A stretch of 64,000 nt of DNA from Rhodocaloribacter sp964552015 (GTDB taxonomy: Bacteria > Bacteroidota > Rhodothermia > Rhodothermales > ISCAR-4553), in assembly GCA_964552015.1 (NCBI GenBank), contig CAZKFR010000012.1, positions 6,146 to 70,145 on the forward strand, in the 5' to 3' direction. The notes beneath the pieces are model-generated. The model was given only the letters and a program-made list of their open reading frames with translations. It was not told the origin of the DNA and ran no database searches. Both the position numbers and the translations under genes were made by a program. Below, piece by piece: positions 7,584 to 19,200 of this stretch. Each line of letters starts with the position of its first letter. The first letter of the stretch is position 1.

Positions 7584-10500
7584 ATGGTGCGTTTCATGCG
7601 TTGGTGGCTCTGTATGCTCGGCCTGGCCCTGTTCGGGGGCGGGTCCGTGCTGGCACAACCGGCCCGCGTGCAGGTGGCTGCGCTCGGGTCGGGCCGCTAT
7701 GCCGTGGAGGTGGCGGTGGACTGGCCAACGGGGCTGCAGGCGGCGCTGGACTCGGCCGGGGTCGACCGGCTCGACGATGGGGCGCTGATGCAGATCTCGC
7801 GCGGGATGCTCTCCCTCACCGAGACGCTCGAGTTGCCGTCGCTCGCTTCACCCCGGGTGGTGGTGGTGGGTTCGGACTATGACGAAGTGAATGTGCCGGC
7901 CGGGGCGTTGAATGAGGTGCTCCAGGATCTCCTGTCCGCCGATCCGGTGACGGCCGATGGGCTCGGGCTCATGCGTAAGCAACCCGTCGTCTCACTGACG
8001 ATGCGCCTCTTTGCCTACGACGCGGCGCGGGGCGTGCTGCGTCGCTTCCGACGGATGCAGATCGCCGTGGAGCCGCAGCCGGGGGCCGCAGCCAAAGCCG
8101 TACGGCAGGGAATGAACCCGCATCTGGCCGTCGAGCGCAGCGTGCTGGCCGACGGCGTGGTCTTCAAGATCCCCATTACGGAAGAAGGCATCTACCGGAT
8201 CGACCGATCCTACCTGAATGCGCTGCTCGCGAGTGTCGGCCTGACGCCGTCGAACATCGAACCCAACAACCTGCAGGTTTTCGGCAACGGGGGAGCGCCC
8301 CTGCCAGCGCCTAACGCCGAACCGCGCATCCCGGATCTGGCGGAGAATCCCGTGTTCGTGCGCGGTGGGGGGGATGGGTCGTTCGATGAGGGGGATGTGC
8401 TGCTCTTTTACGGCGCGGCGCCACGTGGCTGGCGGTATGACGAAGCCGCCGGCGCGTGGGAGCACTACGTCCATCCGTTCTCGAACGCCAACTACTACTT
8501 TCTCAAGGTGGGAACGGGTCCCGGATTGAGGGTGGGTGATGCGTCCTTTCCGGATGTCTCCGGGGTGCAGGTGCGCTCGCAGGTGACGGGCCGGTACGTC
8601 GTCGACCTCGACGAGACGGTGTGGAGCAAAGAACACGGGTCCGGCCACACCTGGGTGAGCACACAGATTCGCAGCGGCGGGGCGCGGGAGGTGTTCGCCG
8701 GGGTGACGTTGCCCGGTCTCGAAGCCGGGACGGTGACGTACGACATCCGTGCCGCCATCGCGTCGAATCCGGCGGCCACGCTGGAGTTCGAGGCCAACGG
8801 CGCGGTGATCGGCACCCTGCGAGCGCCGCGGATCATCGGCTTCGGTCCCACGGACCCCGCGGCCGTGCCGGCCCGCGCCACGTACACCCAGTCGGTGGCG
8901 GCCGGACAGCCGATGAGTTTCACGATGCGCCTGCGCCAGCAGATCAATGAGCCGCAGGCCGCGCTGGACTGGGTGCGCGTCTTCTACCCGCAGCGGCTCC
9001 GGGCCTCGGACGGCCTCCTCCGTTTTGCCACGCCGGGAGGCGAGAGTGGCTGGTTTGAATTCGTACTCGAAGGGTTCAGTGAGGCGCCCCAGGTGTGGGA
9101 TGTGACCGATCCGGTGACGATCGAGCGCCTGGGCGTGCAGCCGAGCGGGAACACGTACCGGGTCCGCGTGCGCGTCGACGATCCGGGCCGGCCCCGGGAG
9201 CTGATCGCGTTCGTCGAGTCGGCCGTACGCGGGCTCGATGCCGATGCGGCCACGGTGGTCCCGAACCAGAACCTCCACGGCGAGCAGGCTTTTCCCGAAC
9301 TGGTCATCATCACCCCCCGGGCCTTCCTCGAAGCAGCCGGCGAACTGGCCGAGTACCGCCGGCAGCAGGGGCTCCGGGTGCTCGTGGCCGTGGTCGAGGA
9401 GATCTATAACGAGTTCTCCGGGGGGCTGCCCGACATGCGGGCCGTGCGCGACTTCCTCAAGTTCCATTACGACCGCGCCACGGACGAAACGAACCTGCTC
9501 CGCTATGCCCTCCTCTTCGGAGATGGTCACTACGACTTCCGCGGCATCACGGCCGGCGAGGGGGCGCTCACCAACTGGATCTTCCCCTTCGAGACGGAAG
9601 AGTCCTTCGATCCCGACGCCTCCTATACCAGCGACGACTATTTCGGTTTGCTCGACGACGATGAGGGCGCATGGCGGTATATCAGCCGGACCTCGGTCAG
9701 CAACGAGCGGATGGACATCGGGGTCGGGCGGTTTCCCGTACAGACGCTCGACGAGGCCCGTATGGTCGTGGACAAGATCCGGCGCTACGAGAAGCCGGAC
9801 TCGTACGGTCCCTGGCGTACCCTGTACACGCTCGTGGCCGATGACGGACCGACCGGTCTGGCGGGGACACAGAATGACTTCGACCTCCATGTTCAGAACA
9901 TCGACCAGGTGGCGGATCTGCTCGAGGACGGGGTGTTCCCGGCCATCAACCTGAAGAAGATCTATGCGGAGTCCTTCCCCCGCGTCTTTCTGAACGGGTT
10001 CCGCATTCCCGAGGCCAAGGAGGAGATCATCGCTGCGCTGAACGAGGGCACGCTCCTGTTCAACTATAGCGGCCACGGGGGGCCGGACGGGCTGGCTCAG
10101 GAGGAACTGTTCACCAAAGAGGATGCTCTGGCGCTCACGAACCGGGATCGGCTTGCCATCTTCATCACCGCCACCTGTTCGTTTGGCTGGTGGGACTTCG
10201 AGGATGTACAGAGCGGCGCCGAGGCGTTGCTGCTGAACCCCAACGGTGGTTCCGTGGCGCTGATGACGACCGTCCGCATCGTGTACACCTCGTCCGACAC
10301 GAACACGCTCAATGCCGGCCTGAACCGGGCCCTCAACGAGATCCTGTTCATGCGAGACGAAGAGGGGCGTCCCCTGCGCCTGGGGGATGTGATGCGCCTC
10401 ACCAAAAACACCACGGTCGGGTTGCAGGGCAACAGCCGCAAGTTCAACCTCCTGGGCGATCCGTCCATGCGGCTGGGGCTGCCCGAGCGGTCGGCGCGGA

Positions 10501-11591
10501 TCGAGGCGCTCAATGGGACGCCGCTGGAAGCGCAGACGGGGCAGATGCGGGCGCTCGAACGGATGACGCTCACCGGCGCGGTCCTGACGCCGGATGGTGG
10601 CGTGGACAGCGGATTCGACGGCACGGTGGATGTGACCGTCTTCGACGCGGAACGGCAGGTGCCGGTCAAGCAGCGGCGCTACATGCCGCGTCCGTACTAC
10701 CGCGTACGTGAGGATCTGATCTGGCGTGGGCAGGTGCGGGCGCGAGCGGGCCGTTTTACGGCGACGTTCGTCGTTCCCAAAGACATCTCCTACAGCAACG
10801 AGCCCGGCCGCATTTCGGTGTATGCCCGCTCGGCCACCGATCAGGCGATGGGGTACACCGAGAACTTCATCGTGGGTGGGACCGCAGCCGACCTGCCCGA
10901 TGATGCGCTCGGGCCCGAGATCGCCCTGTTCCTGAACGATACCACCTTCGTTTCCGGAGGGCTGACGACCCGCGAGCCGGAACTCATCGTCCGCCTCTTC
11001 GACGAGAGCGGCATCAACACCGTCGGGGCCGGGGTCGGGCATGAGATGTTGCTCGTCATCGACGGCCAGGAGGACCGGGCCGAGGACATCGCCCGCGCGT
11101 TCAAGGCCGAGGAGAACTCGTACCAGCGCGGCGAGGTACGCTGGCCGCTGTCGGGGCTGGAACCCGGCCCGCATCAGCTGCAGGTGCGGGCCTGGGACGT
11201 GCTCAACAACGCCAGTACGGCCGAGTTGGCCTTCATCGTCACCGAGGAGGCGTCGCTCACGCTCCGCAACGTCTTCAACTACCCGAACCCGATGAACCGG
11301 TTTACCCGGTTCGTCTTCGAGCACAACCAGCCGCCGGGTACACCGGCCCGTGTCCAGGTTCGCATCTACACCCTCAACGGGCGACCCATCCGTACCCTCG
11401 AAGGGGACGAAGCGCTGCCGGGGGGTATTCTGCCCGGTGGCCCCGTTCAGATACCCTGGGATGGCCTCGATCAGGACTTCGACCGGGTCGCTTCCGGCAT
11501 CTATCTCTACAAAGTGCGGGTGGAAGTGGAAAACCCGGACGGCGAACGCAACGTTGTAGAACGCATCGAAAAGCTGGCCGTCATCCGATGA
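7584..11591 (+). CDS. porU: Type IX secretion system sortase PorU (C25 gingipain-like peptidase)
   Basis: About 1335 residues. The signal peptide is MRWWLCMLGLALFGGGSVLAQ after ATG 7584 (a second ATG at 7596 is also possible). The middle of the protein carries the C25 peptidase fold: FPELVIITPRAFL, then GRFPVQTLDEA, then NYSGHGG with the catalytic His at about residue 831 and ITATCSFGWWD with the catalytic Cys at about 865. The C-terminus is a FlgD-like Ig domain (NYPNPMNRFTRF, then SGIYLYKVRVE). In characterised systems PorU sits at the cell surface, cleaves the C-terminal sorting domains of secreted cargo and attaches the cargo to a lipid or sugar anchor, in complex with PorV. The porV-like gene follows directly, which supports the assignment over a simple gingipain-like protease. 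Confidence 0.9.
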   Translation: MVRFMRWWLCMLGLALFGGGSVLAQPARVQVAALGSGRYAVEVAVDWPTGLQAALDSAGVDRLDDGALMQISRGMLSLTETLELPSLASPRVVVVGSDYDEVNVPAGALNEVLQDLLSADPVTADGLGLMRKQPVVSLTMRLFAYDAARGVLRRFRRMQIAVEPQPGAAAKAVRQGMNPHLAVERSVLADGVVFKIPITEEGIYRIDRSYLNALLASVGLTPSNIEPNNLQVFGNGGAPLPAPNAEPRIPDLAENPVFVRGGGDGSFDEGDVLLFYGAAPRGWRYDEAAGAWEHYVHPFSNANYYFLKVGTGPGLRVGDASFPDVSGVQVRSQVTGRYVVDLDETVWSKEHGSGHTWVSTQIRSGGAREVFAGVTLPGLEAGTVTYDIRAAIASNPAATLEFEANGAVIGTLRAPRIIGFGPTDPAAVPARATYTQSVAAGQPMSFTMRLRQQINEPQAALDWVRVFYPQRLRASDGLLRFATPGGESGWFEFVLEGFSEAPQVWDVTDPVTIERLGVQPSGNTYRVRVRVDDPGRPRELIAFVESAVRGLDADAATVVPNQNLHGEQAFPELVIITPRAFLEAAGELAEYRRQQGLRVLVAVVEEIYNEFSGGLPDMRAVRDFLKFHYDRATDETNLLRYALLFGDGHYDFRGITAGEGALTNWIFPFETEESFDPDASYTSDDYFGLLDDDEGAWRYISRTSVSNERMDIGVGRFPVQTLDEARMVVDKIRRYEKPDSYGPWRTLYTLVADDGPTGLAGTQNDFDLHVQNIDQVADLLEDGVFPAINLKKIYAESFPRVFLNGFRIPEAKEEIIAALNEGTLLFNYSGHGGPDGLAQEELFTKEDALALTNRDRLAIFITATCSFGWWDFEDVQSGAEALLLNPNGGSVALMTTVRIVYTSSDTNTLNAGLNRALNEILFMRDEEGRPLRLGDVMRLTKNTTVGLQGNSRKFNLLGDPSMRLGLPERSARIEALNGTPLEAQTGQMRALERMTLTGAVLTPDGGVDSGFDGTVDVTVFDAERQVPVKQRRYMPRPYYRVREDLIWRGQVRARAGRFTATFVVPKDISYSNEPGRISVYARSATDQAMGYTENFIVGGTAADLPDDALGPEIALFLNDTTFVSGGLTTREPELIVRLFDESGINTVGAGVGHEMLLVIDGQEDRAEDIARAFKAEENSYQRGEVRWPLSGLEPGPHQLQVRAWDVLNNASTAELAFIVTEEASLTLRNVFNYPNPMNRFTRFVFEHNQPPGTPARVQVRIYTLNGRPIRTLEGDEALPGGILPGGPVQIPWDGLDQDFDRVASGIYLYKVRVEVENPDGERNVVERIEKLAVIR

Positions 11592-11719
11592 AGGCCGGCG
11601 TGAAGGAGACTACCATGAGCCTGCATCCCCTGCATTACGCTCACCCGGGGCCACGTATCCGGATGAACGAAACGACCTTTACATTCAGTACCTTTATCTT
11701 CAAAACCCTGGTAAAAACC

Positions 11720-12886
11720 ATGCGCGCACGTTTAAAACCGGTGGGTCTGACGGGCCTGCTGATGCTCTTCATCGCGGCGAGTACCTCGTTGCCCTCGGCC
11801 TTTGCCCAGGTCGGTGGGGCCGCCGTCGTTTTCCTGAAAATCGAGCCGGACAGCCGCGCTGCGGGCATGGGGAACGCCGGCGTGGCGCTGGCCGACAACG
11901 CCTCGGCGCTCTTCTGGAACCCGGCGGGGCTGGCGTTCCAGGAAGGGACCGAACTGGGTATCACCCACTCGAACTGGTTGCCCGAGTTCAATGCCGGCCT
12001 GTTCTACGAATACTTCGTGGCCAAGCACCATATTCCCGGCTGGGGTACGTTCGGGGGGCACGTGACCTACCTGTTCCTTGGCGAACATGAAGGCCGGGAC
12101 GCACAGAACAACCCGACGGGTACCTTCCGCTCCTTCGACCTCTCGGTGGGCGGTTCGTACGGGTTTAAAGTGAGCGAGCGCCTGGCGCTCGGGACCAGCC
12201 TGCGGTTCATCTATTCCAGCCTGGCGCCGGGGCAGGTCGTGGGGTCCCAGGAAACGAAAGCCGGCGTGTCGGCGGCCTTCGACGTGGCCGCCCTCTACCG
12301 CTCGCCCAAGTTTGCGCTGGGCAGCATCGGGACGACCTTCTCGGCCGGCTTCAACCTGGCCAACATGGGGCCGACGATCCAGTACTCGGACAACGCGCAG
12401 GCCGACCCGATCCCGACCAACATTCGCTTCGGGTATGCCTTCACGTTCGAGTTCGACGAGTTCAACAAGATCAACCTGGTGCAGGACTTCAACAAGGACC
12501 TGATCCGGGTGCGTGTGGACTCGCTCGGCAACGACGTTGACCCCTGGTACAAGGCCATCTTTACGGCCTGGCAGTCGATCGAGGTGTGTCCCAGCACCGT
12601 GCAGGATTGCCGGGACGACCCGAGCAAACTGGAGTCCCTGGGCGTTATGGATCAGCTCACGATCGGCACGGGGCTGGAGTACTGGTACAACAACCTGTTT
12701 GCCATCCGGACGGGCTATTTCTACGAGAACCCTCTCAACGGCAACCGCAAGTTCATGACGCTGGGGGCCGGCATCCGGTACAACATCATCGGAGTGGACT
12801 TCTCGTACATTTATGCCCTGGAGGAAAGCTCGCCGCTGGCCAACACGATGCGGTTCTCGCTCCTGCTCAACCTGGGCAAGAAGTAA
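11720..12886 (+). CDS. porV: PorV/PorQ-family outer-membrane protein of the type IX secretion system
   Basis: A 388-residue protein with a signal peptide (MRARLKPVGLTGLLMLFIAA, then SAFAQ). After it comes FLKIEPDSRAAGMGNAGVAL followed by DNASALFWNPAGLA, the diagnostic opening of the PorV/PorQ (UPF0164) barrel family related to FadL. PorV shuttles cargo from the translocon to PorU. The frame is open back to an ATG at 11588 that overlaps the porU stop (ATGA) and to an ATG at 11615 preceded by GGAG. I chose 11720 because the signal peptide begins there, but translation could be coupled through the upstream starts. The position immediately after porU is what would be expected for a porU-porV operon. 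Confidence 0.88.
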   Translation: MRARLKPVGLTGLLMLFIAASTSLPSAFAQVGGAAVVFLKIEPDSRAAGMGNAGVALADNASALFWNPAGLAFQEGTELGITHSNWLPEFNAGLFYEYFVAKHHIPGWGTFGGHVTYLFLGEHEGRDAQNNPTGTFRSFDLSVGGSYGFKVSERLALGTSLRFIYSSLAPGQVVGSQETKAGVSAAFDVAALYRSPKFALGSIGTTFSAGFNLANMGPTIQYSDNAQADPIPTNIRFGYAFTFEFDEFNKINLVQDFNKDLIRVRVDSLGNDVDPWYKAIFTAWQSIEVCPSTVQDCRDDPSKLESLGVMDQLTIGTGLEYWYNNLFAIRTGYFYENPLNGNRKFMTLGAGIRYNIIGVDFSYIYALEESSPLANTMRFSLLLNLGKK

Positions 12887-12926
12887 GCCGTAGCGCCTCC
12901 TGAATCATCCACAAGCAAGGCCGCAC

Positions 12927-15900
12927 ATGACGCGATCGCAGACCGGGGAGGTGCTCCCACACGTTGATGCCTCTCGGATCGTGCGCGTCGTGTGCGGCCT
13001 GCTGGTCTGGGTGGCGCTGGCGGGGGAAGCGATGGCGCAGCCCCGGCTTGCGGCCGAGACGCTCCGGCTCCGCGCGGCGCTTCGGGCGGACCGGCCGGCG
13101 GTTCTCCGGCGCCCGGCGGCGGCGCATTACGATGTCATCGCGCTGCGCGTCGAGTTCCAGCCGGATACCTCCCGCTTCACCACCGGTGACGGCACGTTCG
13201 ATGGGCCGCTCTATGGCGATGGGCTCACGCCGGCCATCGATCCGCTCCCGCACGATGCGGCCTATTTCGAGGCACACCTGGCCTTCCTCGAAGATTATGT
13301 GGCCCGCGTGTCGGACGGGCGGACGACGGTCTCGACGCATCTGGCGCCGGGCGTGGTCCGCCTCAGCCAGCCGATGGGTCGCTACAGCCCCACCGGACCC
13401 GATTTCGACACGGACCAGGAACTGGTCAAACTGGCGCGTCTGGTGGAGGAGGCCTGGTCTACCGCCGACCGGGAACTGTTCATGGATCTGCGGGGCTTCG
13501 ATCCGGCCACGACGGCGTTCGTGATCTTCCATGCCGGGGTCGGCCGGGACGTCGAACTCATCGGCACCACGCTCGACAAGACGCCAGAGGATCTCCCTTC
13601 GCTCTACTTCGACACGGCGACGCTGAACCGGCTGCTCGGCGAGGTAGATCTGACGTTCCATGGCCTGCCCGTCACGCATTCGCTCATCCTGCCGCGCACC
13701 GAGACGCGTCGCGGTACCGATTTCATCGAGGACCGGCCTTTTCTGGCCGAATTCTCGATCAATGGCCTGCTGGCGGCGAGCTTTTTCAACTACCTGGGTG
13801 TGCCGGACCTCTTCGACACGGAGACGGGACAGAGCGCCATCGGGCCGTTCGGGTTGATGGACCCGCTGGGCATTTTTGCCTTCAACGGCCTTTTCCCTCC
13901 CGAGCCCTCGGCCTGGACAAAGGTGTTCCTGGGTTGGACCGAGCCGCTCGACCTCATGGGGGCGGGACCGCAGGCCGTGACGCTGCGCCACGTCTCGGAC
14001 GCCAGCCGCTCGGACGTGGCGCGCGCGTGGATCTCCCCGGCGGAGTATTTCCTCGTGGAGAACCGATTTCGCGACCCGGAGGGCGATGGCCTGGTGATGC
14101 AGGTATGGCGTGAGGGCGCCATCCGTGAGGTGCGCGTGGCGGACGGGGACGAAGGGTTCAACCGGTTCAACACCTCGGGCTTCGAGGGGGGCGTGGTCGT
14201 CGGGGTGGACGATTATGACGCTGCGTTGCCCGGCGGGGTCGACGAGGATGGCAACCCGTTCCTGGGGGGAATCCTCGTCTGGCACATCGACGAGCGGCGA
14301 CTGCTCGAAGGGGTGGCCTCGAACCGCGTCAATGTGGGGGCTGAAACGCGCGCCGTGGACCTGGAGGAAGCCGACGGGGCCCAGGACATCGGTTTCCCGA
14401 ATCCCAACCCCTTCGGCCCTGCCTTCGACCTGGGGACGCCCTTCGACTTCTTCTATCGGAACAACCCGGTGACGGTGGTGACGCAGACCGGCGCGGAGGT
14501 ACGGCTTTACCAGAACCGCTTCGGCCCGGACACGCATCCGGACAGCCGCTCCAACGGGGGCGGTCCGAGTTTCATCACCCTGGAGGACTTCTCGACGCCG
14601 GGGGCGGAGATGAGCTTCACCTACCGTCGTGACGGGGCGTCCGGCCTGGAGCCGGTGCTGACGGGCTTCCCGCTGACCGACGTGGCGCCGGGACTGTCTT
14701 TTCCGGAAGGAAGTCTGGTCAAAGGATTTCGGTTTGAAGGGGTGGCAGGCCTCGACGGGGTAACCCAATGGCTCCTCTACACCCCGGACGAAGGGGGCTG
14801 GTTGCTTACCGTGCAGGTCGGAGCCGACGGTGACGTGGTCGCAGCGACGGCGGTGCAGGCCTCTGCCCCGCCGGTCGTTCTCCCGGGGAACGCCTATGGC
14901 TACCTCGGTCCCGGCGAAGGGGGCGGTATGGCTTACATCGAGCGCCGGTGGGGTTCGGACGGTACGCCGTCGGAACGCCTCGTCCCGCTGCCGGAGCCGG
15001 TCGAACGCGGCGGCATCCCCGCGCCGGTGGCGGCCGGAACGGGCGGGGTGGTGGTCTACGTCCTCCTGCCGGCCCCGGACGGGGGCGTGCTCGTCCGCAT
15101 TCCACCGGTCGGCCCGCTCGAACTGCGTGCGATCACCGGCATCGGACGGGCCCGGTCGATGGCCTGGGACGGTGCCGAGGGGGTGTTCGTCGTGGGGGAC
15201 GGGGTGGTGGATGCCTCGGGGGTCGTGCGCTGGCGCTTCCACACGGGCGGCAACGTGCCCGGCACAGGCGCCTTCGGGCGAGATGCCACGGGGGAGATCG
15301 GGGTGGTGCCGGCCGGGGATGTATGGTTCTGGCTCCTTCCGGACGGGCAGGTCCGCGAGACGACCCTGGCGCCGTACGTGGGGGCGGACGATGCCGGCAG
15401 CGTCCGGCCGGGGCAGGCCCTGGCGCTGGCCGACGTGGACGGTGACCGGCATCTCGAGGCGGTCGCGGTGATGGGGCGACAGGTGCTGGCGTTCACGCGC
15501 GGAGGGGCCCTGGCTGCCGGGTTCCCGCTCGAGCTGCCGGCCGGGGTCGTGGCGGAGCCGCTCGTCGTGGCCCGGGAGGAGGGTCTGGTGCTGGTCGCCG
15601 CGGCCACAGATGGATACCTCTACGCGCTGCCTCCCGGTGGCCGGGGGCGGCCTGCCGATGGCTTTCCGCTCGCGGTGGGCCGGTCGGTGGCCGCCACACC
15701 GTTCTGGGGAGACCACATCGCGGTGGTGACAGCAGAAGGGACGCTGAGCGTATGGAGGGTGGACCCGCCCGGCGGAGGATGGCATCAGGCCGGCGCGGAC
15801 GACCGCAACGGGCGCTTCGTGGCCCTTCCGCAGGGACCGCCCGACCTCGCTCCGGAGGGCCTGCTCGTCGCAGCGGAGACGTATAACTGGCCCAACCCGA

Positions 15901-16118
15901 TCCGGGATGGACAGACCTTCATCCGGTTCCTGCCCACCCGACCCTGCCGCGTGCGGATCACCATCGTGGATATGGCGGGGCGCCGTATCGACGAGATGGA
16001 GGTGGAGGACGTGATCGGCGGTGTACCTTCCGAAGTGGCCTGGCAGACCGACCGGGTTCCGAGCGGTCTCTATTTTGCCCGCGTGACGGCGCTGGCCGAC
16101 GATGGCGAGCAAGCGTCG
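12927..16118 (+). CDS. M6-like secreted protein with degenerate zinc motif and sorting domain (3' end in gap)
   Basis: 1064 codons, open in frame to the N run. It has a signal-like N-terminus (VVCGLLVWVALAGEAMAQ). Around residues 275-300, NGLLAASFFNYLGVPDLFD followed by GPFGLMDPLG lines up with the M6/immune-inhibitor-A region, where active enzymes have H-E-x-x-H before L-G-L-P-D-L-Y-D. Both His and the Glu are absent, so it should not be a zinc protease. The C-terminal half contains repeats of a beta-propeller or FG-GAP kind (for example ALADVDGDRHLEAVAV). The last part, NWPNPIRDGQTFIRF followed by VPSGLYFARV, is a FlgD-like type IX sorting domain that must end within the gap. It lies 40 bases after porV, so it is a likely cargo of that system. 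Function unknown. Confidence 0.8.
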
Positions 16119-16218
16119 NNNNNNNNNNNNNNNNNNNNNNNNNNNNNNNNNNNNNNNNNNNNNNNNNNNNNNNNNNNNNNNNNNNNNNNNNNNNNNNNNN
16201 NNNNNNNNNNNNNNNNNN
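16119..16218. other. Assembly gap (100 N)
   Basis: Exactly 100 N, the conventional placeholder for a gap of unknown size. The flanks do not overlap in sequence, and the reading frames on either side are different genes (a sorting domain on the left, a protease in mid-domain on the right). Real sequence is therefore missing: the end of one gene, any intergenic DNA and the start of the next. Confidence 0.97.
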
Positions 16219-19200
16219 AATGTCATCACGCACGAGTTCACGCACATCGTGCAGGTCCAGAAGACGATGAAGATGGACCGGCGGGTGCCGTTCCTGTACG
16301 TCCAGCTCCTGGACTACGAGGACGTCCGTCGCCCCGATGTGCTCTATGGCTATCCGAACGTCGTCGTTACCTACCCGATCCCGGTGCTGAACAACCCGGC
16401 CTGGCTGGCCGAGGGGACGGCGCAGTACCAGCGGGCATTTCTGCACTACGATCGCTGGGATACGCACCGCGACATGCTCCTCCGTACGCGCGTGCTGGCC
16501 GGCCGCGAACTCTCCCTGGCGGACATGGGCGGCTTCTATTCCCACACGAGCCTGATGCGGGAAGGGGTCTACAACCAGGGGTATGCCTTCACGCGCTACC
16601 TGGCCGCTACGTACGGTGAAGAGGCCCTCCGGAGCGTGAGCGAGGGGCTGAGCCGGTGGACGAATTGGAACTTCGAGCGGGCCGCGAAAGACGCCCTCGG
16701 GGTGCCGGGGGATGAGCTCTATCGAACCTGGATGGATAGCCTCCGGTCTGAATACCGGCGGCATACGGAGGCGATCCGGGGCCACCTCGTAGAGGGCCGC
16801 CTGCTGGAAGCGGAAGGGTTCAACAATGCGTACCCGCGCTTCTCACCGGATGGGCGGCGCCTGGCCTACCTGTCGAACAAGGGCGAGGACTTCAGCCGGA
16901 TGAGCCTCTACGTGCGCGAACTCGACGGCAAAGAGACCGCCGCGCTCCGTATCGACGGGGTGGCCGGTGGGCTCCAGCAGGTGCATACCTGTGCGTTCGG
17001 TCACCGGATCACGTCCGGGACGAGCGGTGCGTTTGCCTGGCGCCCGGACGGCGGAGCCCTCGTCTTTGCCCGTATCCGGGACACGCGGGAGGGCTACCGC
17101 TATGCCGACCTGTACGAGCGCGACCTGGCCACGGGCCGGGAACGGCGGCTGACCGTCGACCAGCGGGCGGCCGCGCCGGATTATGCCCCCGATGGAAAAC
17201 ACCTGGCCCTGGTCGTGCAGCGGGACGGCACCACCAACCTGTACGTCCTGGCGCTCGACACCGGGCACCTGACCGCCCTCACGCACTTCGACGATGGCAC
17301 GCAGGTGACCGACCCGCGCTGGCATCCGTCTGGGGCCTGGATCTATTTCGCCCGTTCGACGCGCCATGGCCGGGACCTCTACCGGATCCGGCCGGACGGT
17401 ACGGGGATGGCGGCCGTCCGGGCCACGGAAGCCGACGAGCGCACGCCCGCCCTGGATGCCACCGGTCGCTACCTATACTTTGCTGCCGACGATAACGGCA
17501 TCTTCAACCTCTACCGGATGCCGGCCGACGGAGGCGAGGCGGTGCGGCTGACCAATGTCCTGGGCGGGGCGTTCATGCCCGAGGTAGCCCCGGATGGACG
17601 GTTGGCCTTTGCCCGGTACGATGCCGGTGGGTATCGGATCGCTCTGCTCGACGACCCGGTCCCGCTGGATGGACCCGCCGCCCGGGCCATCTACACGCCC
17701 CCGGCCATTACCGGGAAGGCCGTGGTTCGAGGCGGCTTCGAGGAAGCCTGGGGCGGGCTGGGGGACTATGATGATACCGATCTCGGTCCCCTCTCCGGTC
17801 AGGCCATCGAAACGATACGGATCGAGGGGCGCTACCCGTTGCCGGCGGCAGGGAAGGCAGCGGCGAGGGAGACGGATACGCTCGCGGTCGTGCCCTATGG
17901 CAACACGTTCACCTCCTTTGGCTTCTACCCGGTCCTGCGGCTCGATCAGTACGTGTCGCGCCGCAGGACGCGGGCGGAAGTGCGCCTGCGCGACCGGACC
18001 CGGGGCGAGACGCTCTGGCGCAACACCAAACTGGGGGTATATCTCCACTCGCGGGAGGTGCTCGACGGCCTCTCATTCTTCGGCGGCCTGCTCATCGGTC
18101 CCGGCTCGCTCGAAGGCACGTCCGCCGGCGACATCCTTGCGCCGTCGAACCTACTGCGCCTCGAACGCGACCTCTTCGTGCAGTTCGATTACCGGAAGGG
18201 GTTGGGTCTGCTTCCGGGGCGCTGGTCCCCCCAGCTCGCCGTCTCCCTGTTCAACATCCGGCGCAATGTCGAAAACGGGCTGGCTATCGAAGAATTTCCC
18301 TGCACGTCCTGCTATCCGGACACGACCCTGGCCGATTTGTCCTATAACCTCTGGGAGCTCGACGTGGCGGCTCGGAGCAAGGTCAGCCGGTCCCTCCTGC
18401 TGGAGGCGGGCTATCGGATCAGCCCCTACCGGGTTACGACGGAGCGGTTTTTCTCGAAGGAGTTCAATCAGACCATCGATGCCTCCTCCTCGCGGTATTT
18501 CATCGGTCAGGCCGTGCGCCTGGGGGCTACGTACGAGGCCCTGTATCCTTACCGGGATGCCGATGTGGTGCCGGTGGGCCTGCGGGCCTCGATCCGCTAC
18601 GAATATGAGCCGAGCCGTCTGCTGGAGCGTTTCGACGTGCGGGACGGATTTCTTCGGCCCGTCTACCAGCGTTTTCACAACCACCGGGTGACGCTCGAAC
18701 TGCGCTACGGCAGGCGCCTGGCACGCCTGGCGGATGGCGGGGCACACGGGCTGGAGGTGCGCCTACGGGGCAGCACCCTGATCGGTCCGCCCGTGGACGA
18801 CTTCTTCGACGATTACGTAGGCGGGCTGACGGGAGCGCGCGGGTATCCGTTCTACGCGCTGGGAGGGAACGAGACGCTGCTGGCGCAGGTGGCCTATCAT
18901 CTGCCGCTGCTGCCGCGTCTGCGCCGCCAGGTGGGCTTCCTCTACGTCGACAAACTCTACGCCCGCGTGTATGCCGATGCGGCCATGGCCTGGCAGGGCG
19001 CCTGGCCCGGCCTCGACGCGGTGCGCCGGGACGTCGGGGCGGAACTCCGCCTCGGGCTGGGGTCGTTCTACCTGCTCCCGACCGCCGTCTTCCTGAGCGC
19101 CACCTACGGGCTCGACCGGTTCGATCTGCGCCTGGACGAAGGCTTCGTCACACCGGACGGGCGCTCGTTCATAACCTACGGCCACGAAGTGCAGTGGCAC

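Noticed and set aside
7992..11324. A very long open frame on the minus strand opposite porU
   Set aside because: It mirrors the codon structure of the plus-strand gene in GC-rich DNA, has low-complexity Arg/His/Pro/Gly composition, and shows no family motif or signal.
12867..16247. Long minus-strand open frame opposite the M6-like gene, running through the N gap
   Set aside because: It is a shadow frame in GC-rich sequence with no recognisable motif, and its continuity across unknown bases is meaningless.
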